From contig DDIR01000043.1 of the NCBI GenBank assembly GCA_002338715.1, positions 1 to 55,735 on the forward strand: a stretch of 55,735 nucleotides of DNA, in the 5' to 3' direction. The notes under the pieces were generated by a model that did not search any database, was not told the origin of the DNA, and worked only from the letters and a program-made list of their open reading frames with translations. Positions 26,442 through 36,191 of this stretch are shown one piece after another (the stretch's first letter is position 1; every line of letters begins with the position of its first letter). A program made the translations under genes and the position numbers. This DNA is from Phycisphaerales bacterium UBA1845. GTDB lineage: Bacteria; Planctomycetota; Phycisphaerae; UBA1845.

Positions 26442-29400
26442 ATGCATCATCCAACCGATCGCCGATTTCGCCCAGATTCAGTCTTGATTGCAGTAGCGGT
26501 AGTTGCGGCGGCTCTGGTGTTTGGTGCGGCAACAGGTCGAGCGTGTGCCGCCGATTGCAATTCAAACGGAATTGAAGACGCCGTGGAGTTATCTCCAGGG
26601 GAGCAGATTGCCAAGCTTGTGGCGAATGATGCGTCGCTGGACGCCAATTTTGGCAACAGTGTCGCGATGGACGGAGATACTGCCATCATCGGTGCGTGGC
26701 GCGATGACGAAAATGGAAGCTTTAGCGGCGCTGCATACGTTTTCCGGGATAACGGCGGCAGTTGGCAGCAGGTAGCGAAGCTAACAGCCGACGACGCGGT
26801 GGAAAACAACTTCTTTGGGGTCAGCGTTGCGATCAGCGGGAATACCGTTGTCGTCGGGGCATATGGGAGCGCTGACCCACTGTCGCTGGTGGGCTCCGCG
26901 TATGTGTTTCGTGAGCAAAACAATAGCTGGCAACAAATTGCCAAGCTCACGGCTGATGACGGCGCGGACCACGATTACTTTGGCATTGGTTCAACGGGCG
27001 GTATTGCCATCACTGGCGACATGATCGTGATCGGCGCCGTTGGCGACCAGGACAATGGGTTGTGGAGCGGCTCGGCGTACGTTTTTCGTGAAATCCAAGG
27101 GGTTTGGCAGCAAACCACAAAACTCACGTCCAACGATGCGTTGGCAAATGACTTTTTCGGCGCAACGGTCGCGCTAAGTGGCGGTACGGTGATCATCGGG
27201 GCCTATGGAAGCGGTGGAACAAACAATGGTGCGTCTTACGTGTTCAGGGAAATCAACGGCGATTGGCAACAGATCGGCAAGCTCAGCGATGCAAACCCGG
27301 CGGCTGAAGGCCGTTTTGGCTGGAGTGTCGCGATCAGCGAAGACACCGCCATCGTAGGCTCGCCCGAAAGCAACGAAAATGCAAACGGAAGTGGCGTGAC
27401 TTACGTGTTTCGGGAAATCGAAGGCGCCTGGCAGCGGATTGCCAAACTTGTTGCCGACGACGGAGAGGCTTTCGATTGGTTCGGCGCCAGTGTCGCGATC
27501 AACGGTAATATCGCCATCATCGGCGCACCTGGGCGTGACAACGGAGACCTTGATTTCGGTGCGGCATACGTTTTCCGTGAAGATGGCGGGGTCTGGCGGC
27601 AGATCGCGACGTTCACTGCTGCCGACGGTACCTCAGATGATGACTTCGGCAACAACGTCGCGATGGCTGGCAACATTGCCGTCTTTGGCGTGCCGAGCCA
27701 CGGTGACGGGCTCTTGAACAGAAGCGGTGCAGCCTATGTCTTCAAAATTCCGAGAACGGACTGCAATGCCAATGGCGTGCTCGATGAGTGCGATATTGCC
27801 AGCGCGACGAGTCCGGATTGCAACAGCAACGGCGTGCCCGACGAGTGCGAAGCGGACTGCAATTCAAATGGTATTCCCGATGAATGCGATTTTGCAGAAC
27901 TGACAAGCACCGATTGCAACTTAAATGGCCTGCCAGACGAATGTGAATTAATTGGAAACGACTGCAATTCCAATGACTACCCCGATGAATGCGATATCGC
28001 CGGATTGACGAGCAGCGACTGCAACAGAAACAACGTGCCCGACGAGTGTGAGCCGCCGACTGCAGACTGCAATGTGAATGGAGTACCGGACGTATGCGAA
28101 TACCAGTTGACCTTTTCAGGCCAAAAGATCATCTCGATCGACGCTGATGGCGCGAATGCTGTCTACACGGCGGATCTGGACGGCGACGGGGATCTCGATG
28201 TGCTCTCGGCATCGAATGCGGATGACAAGATTGCCTGGTACGAAAACATTGACGGCGCGGGTACGTTCGGGCCGCAGCGTATTATCAGCAGCACCGCAGC
28301 CGGCGCGAATTCCGTCTTTGCCGCCGACTTGGACGGCGATGGAGATGCGGATGTCATCTCCTCGTCATCCAGTGATCGAAAGATTGCGTGGTACGAAAAC
28401 ATCGATGGTCTCGGAGCCTTTGGATTACCAACGGTTTTCGAGATCGGATTGGACACGCCGATCTCGGTGATCGCCGCAGATTTGGATGGCGATCTCGACC
28501 TGGACATTCTCTTTGCGACGAGAGGATTTGCCAACGTCGCATGGTTTGAAAACACTGATGGCTTGGGAGCGTTCGGGCCCATCGAGATCATTGATGACTT
28601 TTCAGGTTTGGTGAGCTCGGCGATACCGGCAGACTTGGACGGCGACGGTGATCTCGATGTCCTCGCAACATTGGATTTCGATGATACGGTTTTGTGGTAC
28701 GAAAACACGGACGGGTTGGGAACCTTCGACTATTGGCAAGTGATCACGACGGTCGCCAACGGCGCGTTGTCTGCATTTGCCGCCGACCTGGACGGTGATG
28801 GCGACCTTGATGTCCTTTCTGCGTCGAAGTTGGATAGTAAAATTGCGTTCTACGAAAACACCGACGGTTTGGGCAGTTTCGGCCCACAACAGATCATTTC
28901 CACCGATATGGATCGTCCGGCTTCCGTTTCTGCAAGGGACTTGGATGGTGACGGCGACCTTGATGTACTGTCTGCGTCGTCAGGTGACGACAAGATTGCC
29001 TGGTATGAAAACACCGGCGGACTAGGGCAGTTCGGAGCCCAGCAGGTCATCACTGTCGCTGCGGACGGTGCGAAATCGGTCATCACTGCGGACCTCGACG
29101 GCGACGGTGACTTCGATGTGCTATCTGTATCGCCAGATGACGACAAGATTGCCTGGTACGAAGTTGAGACCGTCAACGATTGCAACAACAATGACGTGCA
29201 CGATGAATGCGACATCGCCGGCGCCACGAGCCTCGATTGCAACAACAACGCCGTGCCTGACGAATGTGAACTGGTCTTGAATGATTGCAACATGAATGGC
29301 GTGCCCGATGACTGCGACGTTGAACAGGCGGCCAGCCTCGACTGCGATGGCAACGGTGTGCCGGACGAATGCCAACCCGACTGCAATTTGAACGGGGTAG

Positions 29401-32324
29401 CCGACGCCTGCGACATCGCAGGCATGAACAGCGATGACTGTAATACAAATCATGTTCCCGATGAGTGCGAACCGGATTGCAACGGCAACGGGGTTGCGGA
29501 CGGTTGTGATATCGCAGCGGGTTCGGCCAGCGATTGCGACAACAACGGTACGCTGGACGAGTGTGACATTGCGGAGGGGACTGCTATTGATTGCAACGGA
29601 AACGGGACGCCGGATCAATGCGAATTGAACATGGTGTCTTCGGATCAGAACGTCTTGAGCACGACTGCTGATGCCGCAACCTCAGTTTATGCGGCAGACA
29701 TTGATGGTGACGGAGATGCCGATGTTCTTGCGGCTGCGTACGGCGATGACGAGATCACCTGGTATGAAAACATCGACGGTCTGGGCACGCTCGGAGCTCA
29801 ACAAATTCTCGCTGACGATGCTGATCATGTAAGGGCAGTTTTGACCGCCGATATGGATGGGGACGGCGACGCCGATGTTTTGTCCGCGTCGAGGCCACTC
29901 GCCTGGTACGAAAATCTGGACGGATTGGGGACCTTTGGCCCAGAGCGTCCCATTGCAACGATGACATCTTATACGACGGCCAATTCAATCTTTGCAGTCG
30001 ACATGGACGGTGATGGAGATACCGACGTGTTGGCCGGGATGGATGTCGACTGTAGGTTGGTATGGTACGAAAACAGTGACGGACTCGGTAACTTTGGACT
30101 TCCGCATTACATTGACGCGGACCTCTGTGCTCTCTCTGTCTTTGCGGCGGATCTTGATGGCGATGGGGATGCCGATGTGCTGGCTGGACCATCGGGCTAC
30201 AACGTGGTTTCATGGTATGAGAACTCGGACGGGGCCGGAAGTTTTGGACCTCCTCAGCCGCTTCACTCATCCGGCTATGGTGCAAGGTCAGTTTTTGCCG
30301 TCGATGTGGACGGGGACGACGACTTCGATGTGCTGTCGATATTAATTGGAAACGACAGCATCACCTGGCACGAAAACCTCGACGGGCAAGCAAACTTCGG
30401 AGCCGAACAGGTCATCACGAACGCCGCCGGTTCTGCGACTTCGCTCTTTGCCATCGATCTGGATTCAGACGGTGATGCTGATGTGCTCTCCGCATCCGGC
30501 TTACATGACGAAATCGTCTGGTATCAAAACAATGATGGAATGGGCGAATTCGGCGCCGCGCAATTGGTCGCATCGAATGTCCTTCTGCCAAGCTCGGTGT
30601 TCGCTGCAGACCTGGACGGGGACGGCGATCTTGATGCGCTATCAGCATCGCAAAATGACGACAAGATTGCCTGGTACAAGAACAGCACGATCAACGACTG
30701 CAACAACAACAAGGTTCCGGACGACTGCGACATTGCGAGCGGGACAAGCACGGACTTCAACCAGAACAGCGTGCCAGACGAGTGTGAAGACTGCAACATG
30801 AATCACATCCTCGACTACCTTGAATTGGTGAACAACGACTGCAATTCCAATGGCATTCCCGACGAGTGTGACGAGGCCGTCAGCGAGAGCAAAGACTGCA
30901 ATAACAACGGAATCTTCGATGGATGCGAAATTGCAGGCGGAAGTGCGGATGATTGCAATGCAAACCTCGTGCCAGATGAATGCGAATTGCAGGGGGTTTT
31001 CTCAGCCGATGAGGTGATCACGGCTGCCGCGAACGGTGCTTTCGCTGTTATCGCTACAGACATCGACGGCGACGGCGATGCTGACGTCCTTTCGGCGTCG
31101 GCCAACAATCCTAACATCGCGTGGTACAAAAACACGGATGGGTTAGGCATATTCGATAGTCAGCACCCAATCAGTGACTCTGGCACCGGTGTCAGCTCGA
31201 TCGATTCGGCCGATCTGGATGGCGATGGCGATGTGGATGTGTTGTTGGCCACGGGGTCCATCTTCAGCAGTTTCGTTTCGTGGTATGAGAATACCGACGG
31301 GCTCGGCGAATTTGGGCCGCGAAATGTAATCTCCAGTGGAGTTCATAGAGAACATTCGGCGTCTGCTGCGGACTTGGACGGAGACGGAGACGCCGATGTC
31401 TTATCCGGGTCTTGGAATGACCTTGCGTGGCGCGAAAACACGGATGGTCTCGGGACTTTCGGTCCAAGGACTGTGATCTCGGATCTTGTTACAAATGTCG
31501 TCTCGGTGGTCTCTGCTGATCTGGATGGGGACGGGGACCTCGACGTCATTTCTGTGTCCTCAAACGACGGAAAGGTCGCGTGGTATCAAAACATCGATGG
31601 ACTGGGGAGTTTCGGACCGCAGCAGCTCATCGCCGGACCCGTTACTGTTCGATCGATCCGTACTGCAGATCTGGACGGTGATGGTGATGCCGATGTGTTG
31701 TACGCAAGGAGCTCCAGTGTGGCTTGGCACGAGAATACGGATGGGTTGGGAACCTTCGGACCGTCGCAACTAGTCGGCGAGGGCGCTCAGACGGCGCGGT
31801 CTGTCTTTGCGATTGACCTGGATGGTGATGGCGACATCGATGTACTTTCTGCCTCGTCTGGCGATGACAAGATCGCATGGTATGAAAACACGGACGGGCT
31901 GGCCAACTTTGGTCCGCAGCAGATCATCTCGACGTCAGCCGATGGCGCGCGATCGGTTTTTGCAGCCGACCTGGATGGCGATGGAGATGCCGACGTGCTA
32001 TCCGCGTCCTACGACGATGACACCATCGCCTGGTATGCGAATATCGGCTACGACTGCAACCGCAACCGCGTTCCGGATGATTGCGAAATCGATACCGATG
32101 GCGACGGTCTGATCGACGGCTGCGATCGCTGCGCAGGTGGAATGGCGAGCGGAGACCGGGACGGAAACGGCATCATTGATCTTGCCGATTTCACAGGATT
32201 GGAGCCGTGCCTGGTCGGACCTGAGAGCGATCTCAATGAAGGTTGTGAATGTTTCGATTTCGATCTTGACGGTGACAATGACTTGAATGACTTCGCGGTG
32301 TTTCAGGCGATCTTTGTGCCATAG
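26442..32324 (+). CDS. Giant secreted protein: four seven-bladed beta-propellers joined by Cys/Asn calcium-repeat linkers
   Basis: A 1960-residue protein with AAAGGAG ten bases before ATG and a signal peptide ending near ACA at about residue 36. Reading repeat by repeat, residues about 52-440 hold seven FG-GAP-like units (each ending AYVFRE...WQQ). Residues about 557-910, 1065-1417 and 1520-1868 each hold seven VCBS/FG-GAP units (ADLDGDGDLDVLSAS...IAWYENTDGLGTFG). That gives four propellers of seven blades. They are joined by linkers of 7, 9 and 6 units of the DCNxNGxPDECD type, like thrombospondin type-3 calcium repeats. The end has a further Cys unit and dockerin-like loops (DRDGNGIIDLADF, DFDLDGDNDLNDF). 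It should be a long, calcium-stiffened extracellular adhesin or scaffold. No enzyme motif was seen. The repeats are coding, not a separate DNA repeat. Confidence 0.9.
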   Translation: MHHPTDRRFRPDSVLIAVAVVAAALVFGAATGRACAADCNSNGIEDAVELSPGEQIAKLVANDASLDANFGNSVAMDGDTAIIGAWRDDENGSFSGAAYVFRDNGGSWQQVAKLTADDAVENNFFGVSVAISGNTVVVGAYGSADPLSLVGSAYVFREQNNSWQQIAKLTADDGADHDYFGIGSTGGIAITGDMIVIGAVGDQDNGLWSGSAYVFREIQGVWQQTTKLTSNDALANDFFGATVALSGGTVIIGAYGSGGTNNGASYVFREINGDWQQIGKLSDANPAAEGRFGWSVAISEDTAIVGSPESNENANGSGVTYVFREIEGAWQRIAKLVADDGEAFDWFGASVAINGNIAIIGAPGRDNGDLDFGAAYVFREDGGVWRQIATFTAADGTSDDDFGNNVAMAGNIAVFGVPSHGDGLLNRSGAAYVFKIPRTDCNANGVLDECDIASATSPDCNSNGVPDECEADCNSNGIPDECDFAELTSTDCNLNGLPDECELIGNDCNSNDYPDECDIAGLTSSDCNRNNVPDECEPPTADCNVNGVPDVCEYQLTFSGQKIISIDADGANAVYTADLDGDGDLDVLSASNADDKIAWYENIDGAGTFGPQRIISSTAAGANSVFAADLDGDGDADVISSSSSDRKIAWYENIDGLGAFGLPTVFEIGLDTPISVIAADLDGDLDLDILFATRGFANVAWFENTDGLGAFGPIEIIDDFSGLVSSAIPADLDGDGDLDVLATLDFDDTVLWYENTDGLGTFDYWQVITTVANGALSAFAADLDGDGDLDVLSASKLDSKIAFYENTDGLGSFGPQQIISTDMDRPASVSARDLDGDGDLDVLSASSGDDKIAWYENTGGLGQFGAQQVITVAADGAKSVITADLDGDGDFDVLSVSPDDDKIAWYEVETVNDCNNNDVHDECDIAGATSLDCNNNAVPDECELVLNDCNMNGVPDDCDVEQAASLDCDGNGVPDECQPDCNLNGVADACDIAGMNSDDCNTNHVPDECEPDCNGNGVADGCDIAAGSASDCDNNGTLDECDIAEGTAIDCNGNGTPDQCELNMVSSDQNVLSTTADAATSVYAADIDGDGDADVLAAAYGDDEITWYENIDGLGTLGAQQILADDADHVRAVLTADMDGDGDADVLSASRPLAWYENLDGLGTFGPERPIATMTSYTTANSIFAVDMDGDGDTDVLAGMDVDCRLVWYENSDGLGNFGLPHYIDADLCALSVFAADLDGDGDADVLAGPSGYNVVSWYENSDGAGSFGPPQPLHSSGYGARSVFAVDVDGDDDFDVLSILIGNDSITWHENLDGQANFGAEQVITNAAGSATSLFAIDLDSDGDADVLSASGLHDEIVWYQNNDGMGEFGAAQLVASNVLLPSSVFAADLDGDGDLDALSASQNDDKIAWYKNSTINDCNNNKVPDDCDIASGTSTDFNQNSVPDECEDCNMNHILDYLELVNNDCNSNGIPDECDEAVSESKDCNNNGIFDGCEIAGGSADDCNANLVPDECELQGVFSADEVITAAANGAFAVIATDIDGDGDADVLSASANNPNIAWYKNTDGLGIFDSQHPISDSGTGVSSIDSADLDGDGDVDVLLATGSIFSSFVSWYENTDGLGEFGPRNVISSGVHREHSASAADLDGDGDADVLSGSWNDLAWRENTDGLGTFGPRTVISDLVTNVVSVVSADLDGDGDLDVISVSSNDGKVAWYQNIDGLGSFGPQQLIAGPVTVRSIRTADLDGDGDADVLYARSSSVAWHENTDGLGTFGPSQLVGEGAQTARSVFAIDLDGDGDIDVLSASSGDDKIAWYENTDGLANFGPQQIISTSADGARSVFAADLDGDGDADVLSASYDDDTIAWYANIGYDCNRNRVPDDCEIDTDGDGLIDGCDRCAGGMASGDRDGNGIIDLADFTGLEPCLVGPESDLNEGCECFDFDLDGDNDLNDFAVFQAIFVP

Positions 32325-32584
32325 CGATTGGTACAAACAGTCTGTTGCCCGGTATCCAGCTTACGCTGCGGTGTGAAAGCCGTATGAACGCCACTGAGAG
32401 TAATCGTGCGTACGAGACAGCAATCAAATAATGCCTGCATAATGGATCAAAACCATCAGCGATAGAATTTCGAATGCTCTGATCCTCGGCCAGGGGCATC
32501 CGATTCGTAACTGCGATTGGCAACTGAATCTCTCAAGTTTTCGTTAGGGCACTTTGAGTCCAAACGAAGCGGCGCGACAGCGTC

Positions 32585-32609
32585 GTCATTGCCGCGCAGG
32601 CGGGAATCC
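32585..32609 (+). repeat. Short palindromic intergenic repeat (ATTCCC-n8-GGGAAT type), copy 1
   Basis: ATTGCCGCGCAGGCGGGAAT at the core, with one mismatch in the left arm of an otherwise ATTCCC-N8-GGGAAT palindrome. A second copy in opposite orientation is at 52241-52265; the flanks GTCATT and ATCC also match it. Repeats of this exact shape (for example dRS3 of Neisseria) are widespread in intergenic DNA of many bacteria. Confidence 0.6.
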
Positions 32610-32656
32610 TTGGGCAGAACCAAGTCACTCAAGGTACGTACCGGCGCCCGTGCTGT

Positions 32657-32706
32657 GAAGAATGGACGAGCAAAACGCTACGAAGAATGGACGAGCAAAA
32701 CGCTAC
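32657..32706. repeat. Perfect 25-base tandem duplication
   Basis: Two identical 25-base units, 32657-32681 and 32682-32706, each beginning GAAGAATGGACGAG and ending AACGCTAC. They lie in intergenic DNA. Identity of the copies implies a recent duplication. No function is indicated. Confidence 0.85.
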
Positions 32707-32869
32707 GCTTGGCTTGAGATCGCTATGGAGCAAATAGCGCATCCCTCTGGCACATCCTCGCAGTTTGTGTCGAACACACCATCAAAGCCTCTTTGTAAGG
32801 ATCGGCGCTGCAGAAAACGTCATCGCTGGCACGATCGCTGCACATCACTTGCGCCAAAAACGTTGGCGG

Positions 32870-35461
32870 TTACATTCCCAGCAGGGCGTCGCCCACCGCC
32901 TGCCAGACCGCGCGACGAAACGCCCCGACCTTGCCGGTATCGTCCGGATGGACACGGTTCGTCAGCGCGATGACATAAACGCCGGCTTGCGGATAGATGC
33001 GCATTGCTGTTCCGGTGTACCCCGTGTGACCATAACCGTATATCGAGTCGATCCCGGTATTGCCCGGGTCCGATGGAAAACTATCCCACAAAAGACCTCG
33101 GCGATTTGGCTTGCCATCTTTCCCCACGGCTTTGGGATCTTGAACGCGGCTCATGAGTTCGATTGTCTCGGGTTTGAGAATCCGCACGCCATCCAACTCG
33201 CCGCCGTTGAGCAGCATCTGTGCAAACCGTTCCAAGTCAGCGGCTGTGCTGAACAGACCCGCGTTGCCCGAAACGCCGTCCTGCATGGCGGCCAACGGGT
33301 CGTGGACTTCGCCGCGCAGAAAACCGTCCGCGTGGGGGCTACGCTTGGCTTGGGTGGTTGGCGCGATTCGATTCGCGAGTGTTGCGGGCGGACGGTAGCC
33401 GGTGTCGCGCATACCAAGCGGTGCAAACACATGCTCCTTGGCATAGACGTCGATCGGTTGACCACTGACACTTTCGACAATATTCGCGCAGAGGATTGCG
33501 TTGAGGCAACTGTAGACCACAGGCCCGCCGGCTTCGGTTGAGAGCTTCAACGTGCGCACGCGCTGCCGCAATGCCTGCGGACAGGGATACCCCGAAGCCG
33601 CGTGAATCTTCTCCTGCTCGCCGGCGCCGATGTACGGTTTCATTCCAGAACGATGCGTCATCAGATCGCGCACTGTCACGGCGTCCTTTTGAGGACCTCC
33701 AAAGTCAGGCAGATAGGTCTTGACCGGCTCGTCGAGCTTCACCTTTCCCTGCTCAATGAGTTGCATCAGACTCGTGCCGGTCGCGAGTGGTTTCGTCAGC
33801 GAGGCCATATCGAACACGGCGTCGACCGGCATCGGGATGGGTGTCGGCTGCGTTTGCAAGAAACCATACGACCCGCGCCACGTCTCGAAACCGCCTGGCG
33901 TCTTCCGTCCGACGGCGATCACGGCTCCGGGAATGTCGCCAGCCGCCAGCAGATCGGGCACGATCGTGTCGAGCGTTTCCGCGAACGCATCCACACCGTG
34001 ATCAAGCGGTTCCGTGGTGAAATCGAATGACCACGACCATTCGTCGAAGTAGAGGTTATGCCCATCGATCTCTACTTCGCCGCGCTGAAAGTCGTTCGGT
34101 TCGCTTCGAAAACTCGTCTTGGGGGGAATCAGTTCCTGCCCATAATCGAGATTCACGATCATGCGATAGGGATCAAGATTACCGCAATAAAAGTCCCGCA
34201 CGCGCACGTTGGGATGATCCTGCAACCCGTAAGACGCATCTGCCGGCAACCAACCCCAGGGCTCGACGTAGAATTCCGACCAGTCGTGCATGTTCCAGTT
34301 GATCGGCTTTGTTTCCCAGCCCGATTGCCACCGTGCGGGAATGCCAGCCGCCCGGCAGAGTGTGATGAACGACATGCCCTGCACGCCGCAATCGCCGCGA
34401 CCGGCGGTCAGCCCCTTGTCGCTCAGGTTGAAGATCGTGCTGTATTCCATCTCCGCGCACCACGGCACGTTGGCATCGATCCAGCGGAAGATTTTGCGCG
34501 CCGCCTGCAACGGATTCGTCTCGTCACCGACCACTTCCTTTACAATCTGTCGCACTTTGGGCGTGAAGACGATGTGCGGGGCGCGCTCCGCGGTGTAGGT
34601 GCGATAAAGTTCGCTCGTTTTGTCGTACGGTTTTGCTTGTGCGGGATCAGGCAGGGGGCAGTATGCCGACGTGGTGAACTCAAACGTCGCGGAGAACGTA
34701 AGCGGAGCGTTTACGTCTTCAATTTTGCGTTCAAAGTAGATCGTGCGCTGTGGGGCGTCCTTCGGCGCGATTTCGGACGCTTCCGGATCGCTGCGAATCA
34801 GTCGCACATCACGCTGCTGCCGGTATTCCTGCGGAAATGGCAACCAACAGCGCACCGTCGCCCCCGATTTGACGCGAGCGTTGCCTGGCTTGATTGTGAT
34901 TGTGTAGGTTCCCGTGTGCTTGACGGGAAAGACTTCGGGTCCTTTGCCGGCTTCGGCGCGTTTGACCAGTCGCTCGAGGTGACGGGGCAGGTCGAATTGC
35001 GAACCAGCGGCCTCGACCGTGCGCTTGCGACGTGCTTGTGCTTCCGGGCAGAAGCGCAGCAACGTGCCCGCAGCGCGCGAGAAGTACCATGTCTTCCCGT
35101 CGATGACGCGATGCTGCAAATCCCCGGAGTCGCGCCAACGTTCGACGTCGGTCATCGTGGCGTCGGGAATCGAGAGTTTGAGTTGCGCCAACATCGACTC
35201 GGGCGTCAGGCGATAGTCCCGACGAATTCGCCGCATTTGTTCGCGCAGTATCGCAAATGCATCCGTTACGGGCGCATCTGGATTTGCAATGTGCGGCGCG
35301 ATCAGCGTCTCGGCTTCGGCAAACCGACCGGCTTGAAACGCCGCCCGCGCCTCGCTCAAGACCGCGTCCGCACTTGCCCGCGCCGTGTCCGTCAGGCACG
35401 TCACGCACAGAACCGCCGCCAACAAACTTCCCGCCCGCCTCAAGACATTCCGCTCGTTCAT
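32870..35461 (-). CDS. Secreted transglutaminase-like / serine beta-lactamase-fold fusion
   Basis: An 863-residue protein. ATG 35461 is chosen because GGTGGAGG lies just before it and a signal peptide follows (residues about 8-25, ending ARA). A helical N-terminal region (about 30-170) precedes a transglutaminase-like domain (about 280-460): Cys358 in RGDCGVQGMSF, His in NMHDWSEFYVEPWGW and Asp in LPADASYG form the catalytic triad. From about 520 a class C beta-lactamase/esterase-type domain follows: SLTK (Ser554-x-x-Lys557), YSCLN as the Tyr-based motif, and GHTGYTGT in place of KTG. Both domains cut or transfer acyl groups on amide or ester bonds, so a periplasmic role on peptides or cell-wall-like material is plausible. 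The combination on one chain is uncommon. It is convergent with the four-propeller gene. Confidence 0.88.
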   Translation of the reverse strand: MNERNVLRRAGSLLAAVLCVTCLTDTARASADAVLSEARAAFQAGRFAEAETLIAPHIANPDAPVTDAFAILREQMRRIRRDYRLTPESMLAQLKLSIPDATMTDVERWRDSGDLQHRVIDGKTWYFSRAAGTLLRFCPEAQARRKRTVEAAGSQFDLPRHLERLVKRAEAGKGPEVFPVKHTGTYTITIKPGNARVKSGATVRCWLPFPQEYRQQRDVRLIRSDPEASEIAPKDAPQRTIYFERKIEDVNAPLTFSATFEFTTSAYCPLPDPAQAKPYDKTSELYRTYTAERAPHIVFTPKVRQIVKEVVGDETNPLQAARKIFRWIDANVPWCAEMEYSTIFNLSDKGLTAGRGDCGVQGMSFITLCRAAGIPARWQSGWETKPINWNMHDWSEFYVEPWGWLPADASYGLQDHPNVRVRDFYCGNLDPYRMIVNLDYGQELIPPKTSFRSEPNDFQRGEVEIDGHNLYFDEWSWSFDFTTEPLDHGVDAFAETLDTIVPDLLAAGDIPGAVIAVGRKTPGGFETWRGSYGFLQTQPTPIPMPVDAVFDMASLTKPLATGTSLMQLIEQGKVKLDEPVKTYLPDFGGPQKDAVTVRDLMTHRSGMKPYIGAGEQEKIHAASGYPCPQALRQRVRTLKLSTEAGGPVVYSCLNAILCANIVESVSGQPIDVYAKEHVFAPLGMRDTGYRPPATLANRIAPTTQAKRSPHADGFLRGEVHDPLAAMQDGVSGNAGLFSTAADLERFAQMLLNGGELDGVRILKPETIELMSRVQDPKAVGKDGKPNRRGLLWDSFPSDPGNTGIDSIYGYGHTGYTGTAMRIYPQAGVYVIALTNRVHPDDTGKVGAFRRAVWQAVGDALLGM

Positions 35462-35640
35462 GATCCTCCACCTTCCGAGACATTGCGCCAAGTCATTACC
35501 AGATGACGTACGATAGCCCAAGGCTGCGGCTGCGTCGAACACCCGCAGATGACTTGGGTCGACGTGACCGGGGCGTCGATTCCGTCACCGTCGTACCCGT
35601 CAAGGTCGGCACCGTAAGTGGACTTGGTAGCGTCGCCCAT
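35458..35640 (-). CDS. Possible short ORF overlapping the transglutaminase gene start
   Basis: A 60-codon frame from ATG 35640 whose stop TGA (35460-35458) overlaps the ATG of the downstream gene by four bases (ATGA). It contains YGADLDGYDGDGIDAP, which resembles a calcium loop, and two Cys residues near its middle. There is no signal peptide. The overlap and the D-x-D-G text favour coding, but the frame is too short and unlike known families to be sure. It may be the remnant of a longer dockerin-type protein. Confidence 0.2.
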   Translation of the reverse strand: MGDATKSTYGADLDGYDGDGIDAPVTSTQVICGCSTQPQPWAIVRHLVMTWRNVSEGGGS

Positions 35641-35987
35641 TGACCTTTTCCGGCTCAGATTTCCGGTGCGAGTCACATTGTCGGCTGGCGTCTGGCCATT
35701 CGTGGGACGTTGTAGCCAGCGGCGGTCAATTCACGCTGTTGTTTGATGGCACTGTTGTTTGATCGCGGCACGTAACGTGAACCCTTCACGAATCAACACG
35801 ATGCATTTTACACAACACAATCATGATTGATGTCGCCAAACGGTGATCGTTGGCTGCCCGCTGGTTTGCATGGATGGATTCAATTGTTATGCGATTCAGA
35901 CGTTGAATTATCGTGCCTATCAGACATGGGCGAGAATTCCTTTGAAGGTGACCGTTCAACTCTTGAGACGCATTTTTGAAGTATTAT
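35641..35987. other. AT-rich intergenic region between divergent genes
   Basis: Between the minus-strand transglutaminase gene and the asnB operon. It is visibly more AT-rich than its surroundings from about 35780 on, which suits a promoter region. No gene was recognised. Confidence 0.5.
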
Positions 35988-36016
35988 TTGCGTGTTTCGC
36001 TGTTGCGCACTATATT
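35988..36016 (+). promoter_or_regulatory. Candidate sigma70-type promoter of the asnB operon
   Basis: TTGCGT (35988-35993) and TATATT (36011-36016) are separated by exactly 17 bases and lie about 175 bases before the asnB ATG, within the AT-rich region. The leader would be long, leaving room for control of the mRNA. Confidence 0.4.
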
Positions 36017-36191
36017 TTGAATTGATTATCGGTGAGCGCGAACGGCTTTTTTGTTCTTCATGGCCAATGGTTCTTCTTCCGCGCTCGTCTTCAAGAATTG
36101 TGTTGTTCTACCGTCGATCCATTGCGCTGCAGATCAAATCGAGCGCTGTGGTTCAAGACTCGCCCGGCTGATCAAAAGGAGGATTGGTTTT

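Larger units (their letters stand above)
32325..32869. other. Intergenic region with repeats, no recognised gene
   Basis: Between the four-propeller gene and the convergent transglutaminase gene. It holds one copy of a palindromic GGGAAT-type repeat (32585-32609) and a 25-base tandem duplication (32657-32706). A weak hairpin with arms CGCCAA/TTGGCG (32852-32868) lies just after the minus-strand gene's stop and may serve as its end. Reading frames here are short and without family text. Confidence 0.5.

Noticed and set aside
28100..32050. Long tandem DNA repeats rich in GACGGCGATGG
   Set aside because: They are the coding of the VCBS units of one intact protein, not a mobile or CRISPR repeat.
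35462..35542. N-terminal extension of the transglutaminase fusion to 35542
   Set aside because: The signal peptide and ribosome site place the start at 35461.
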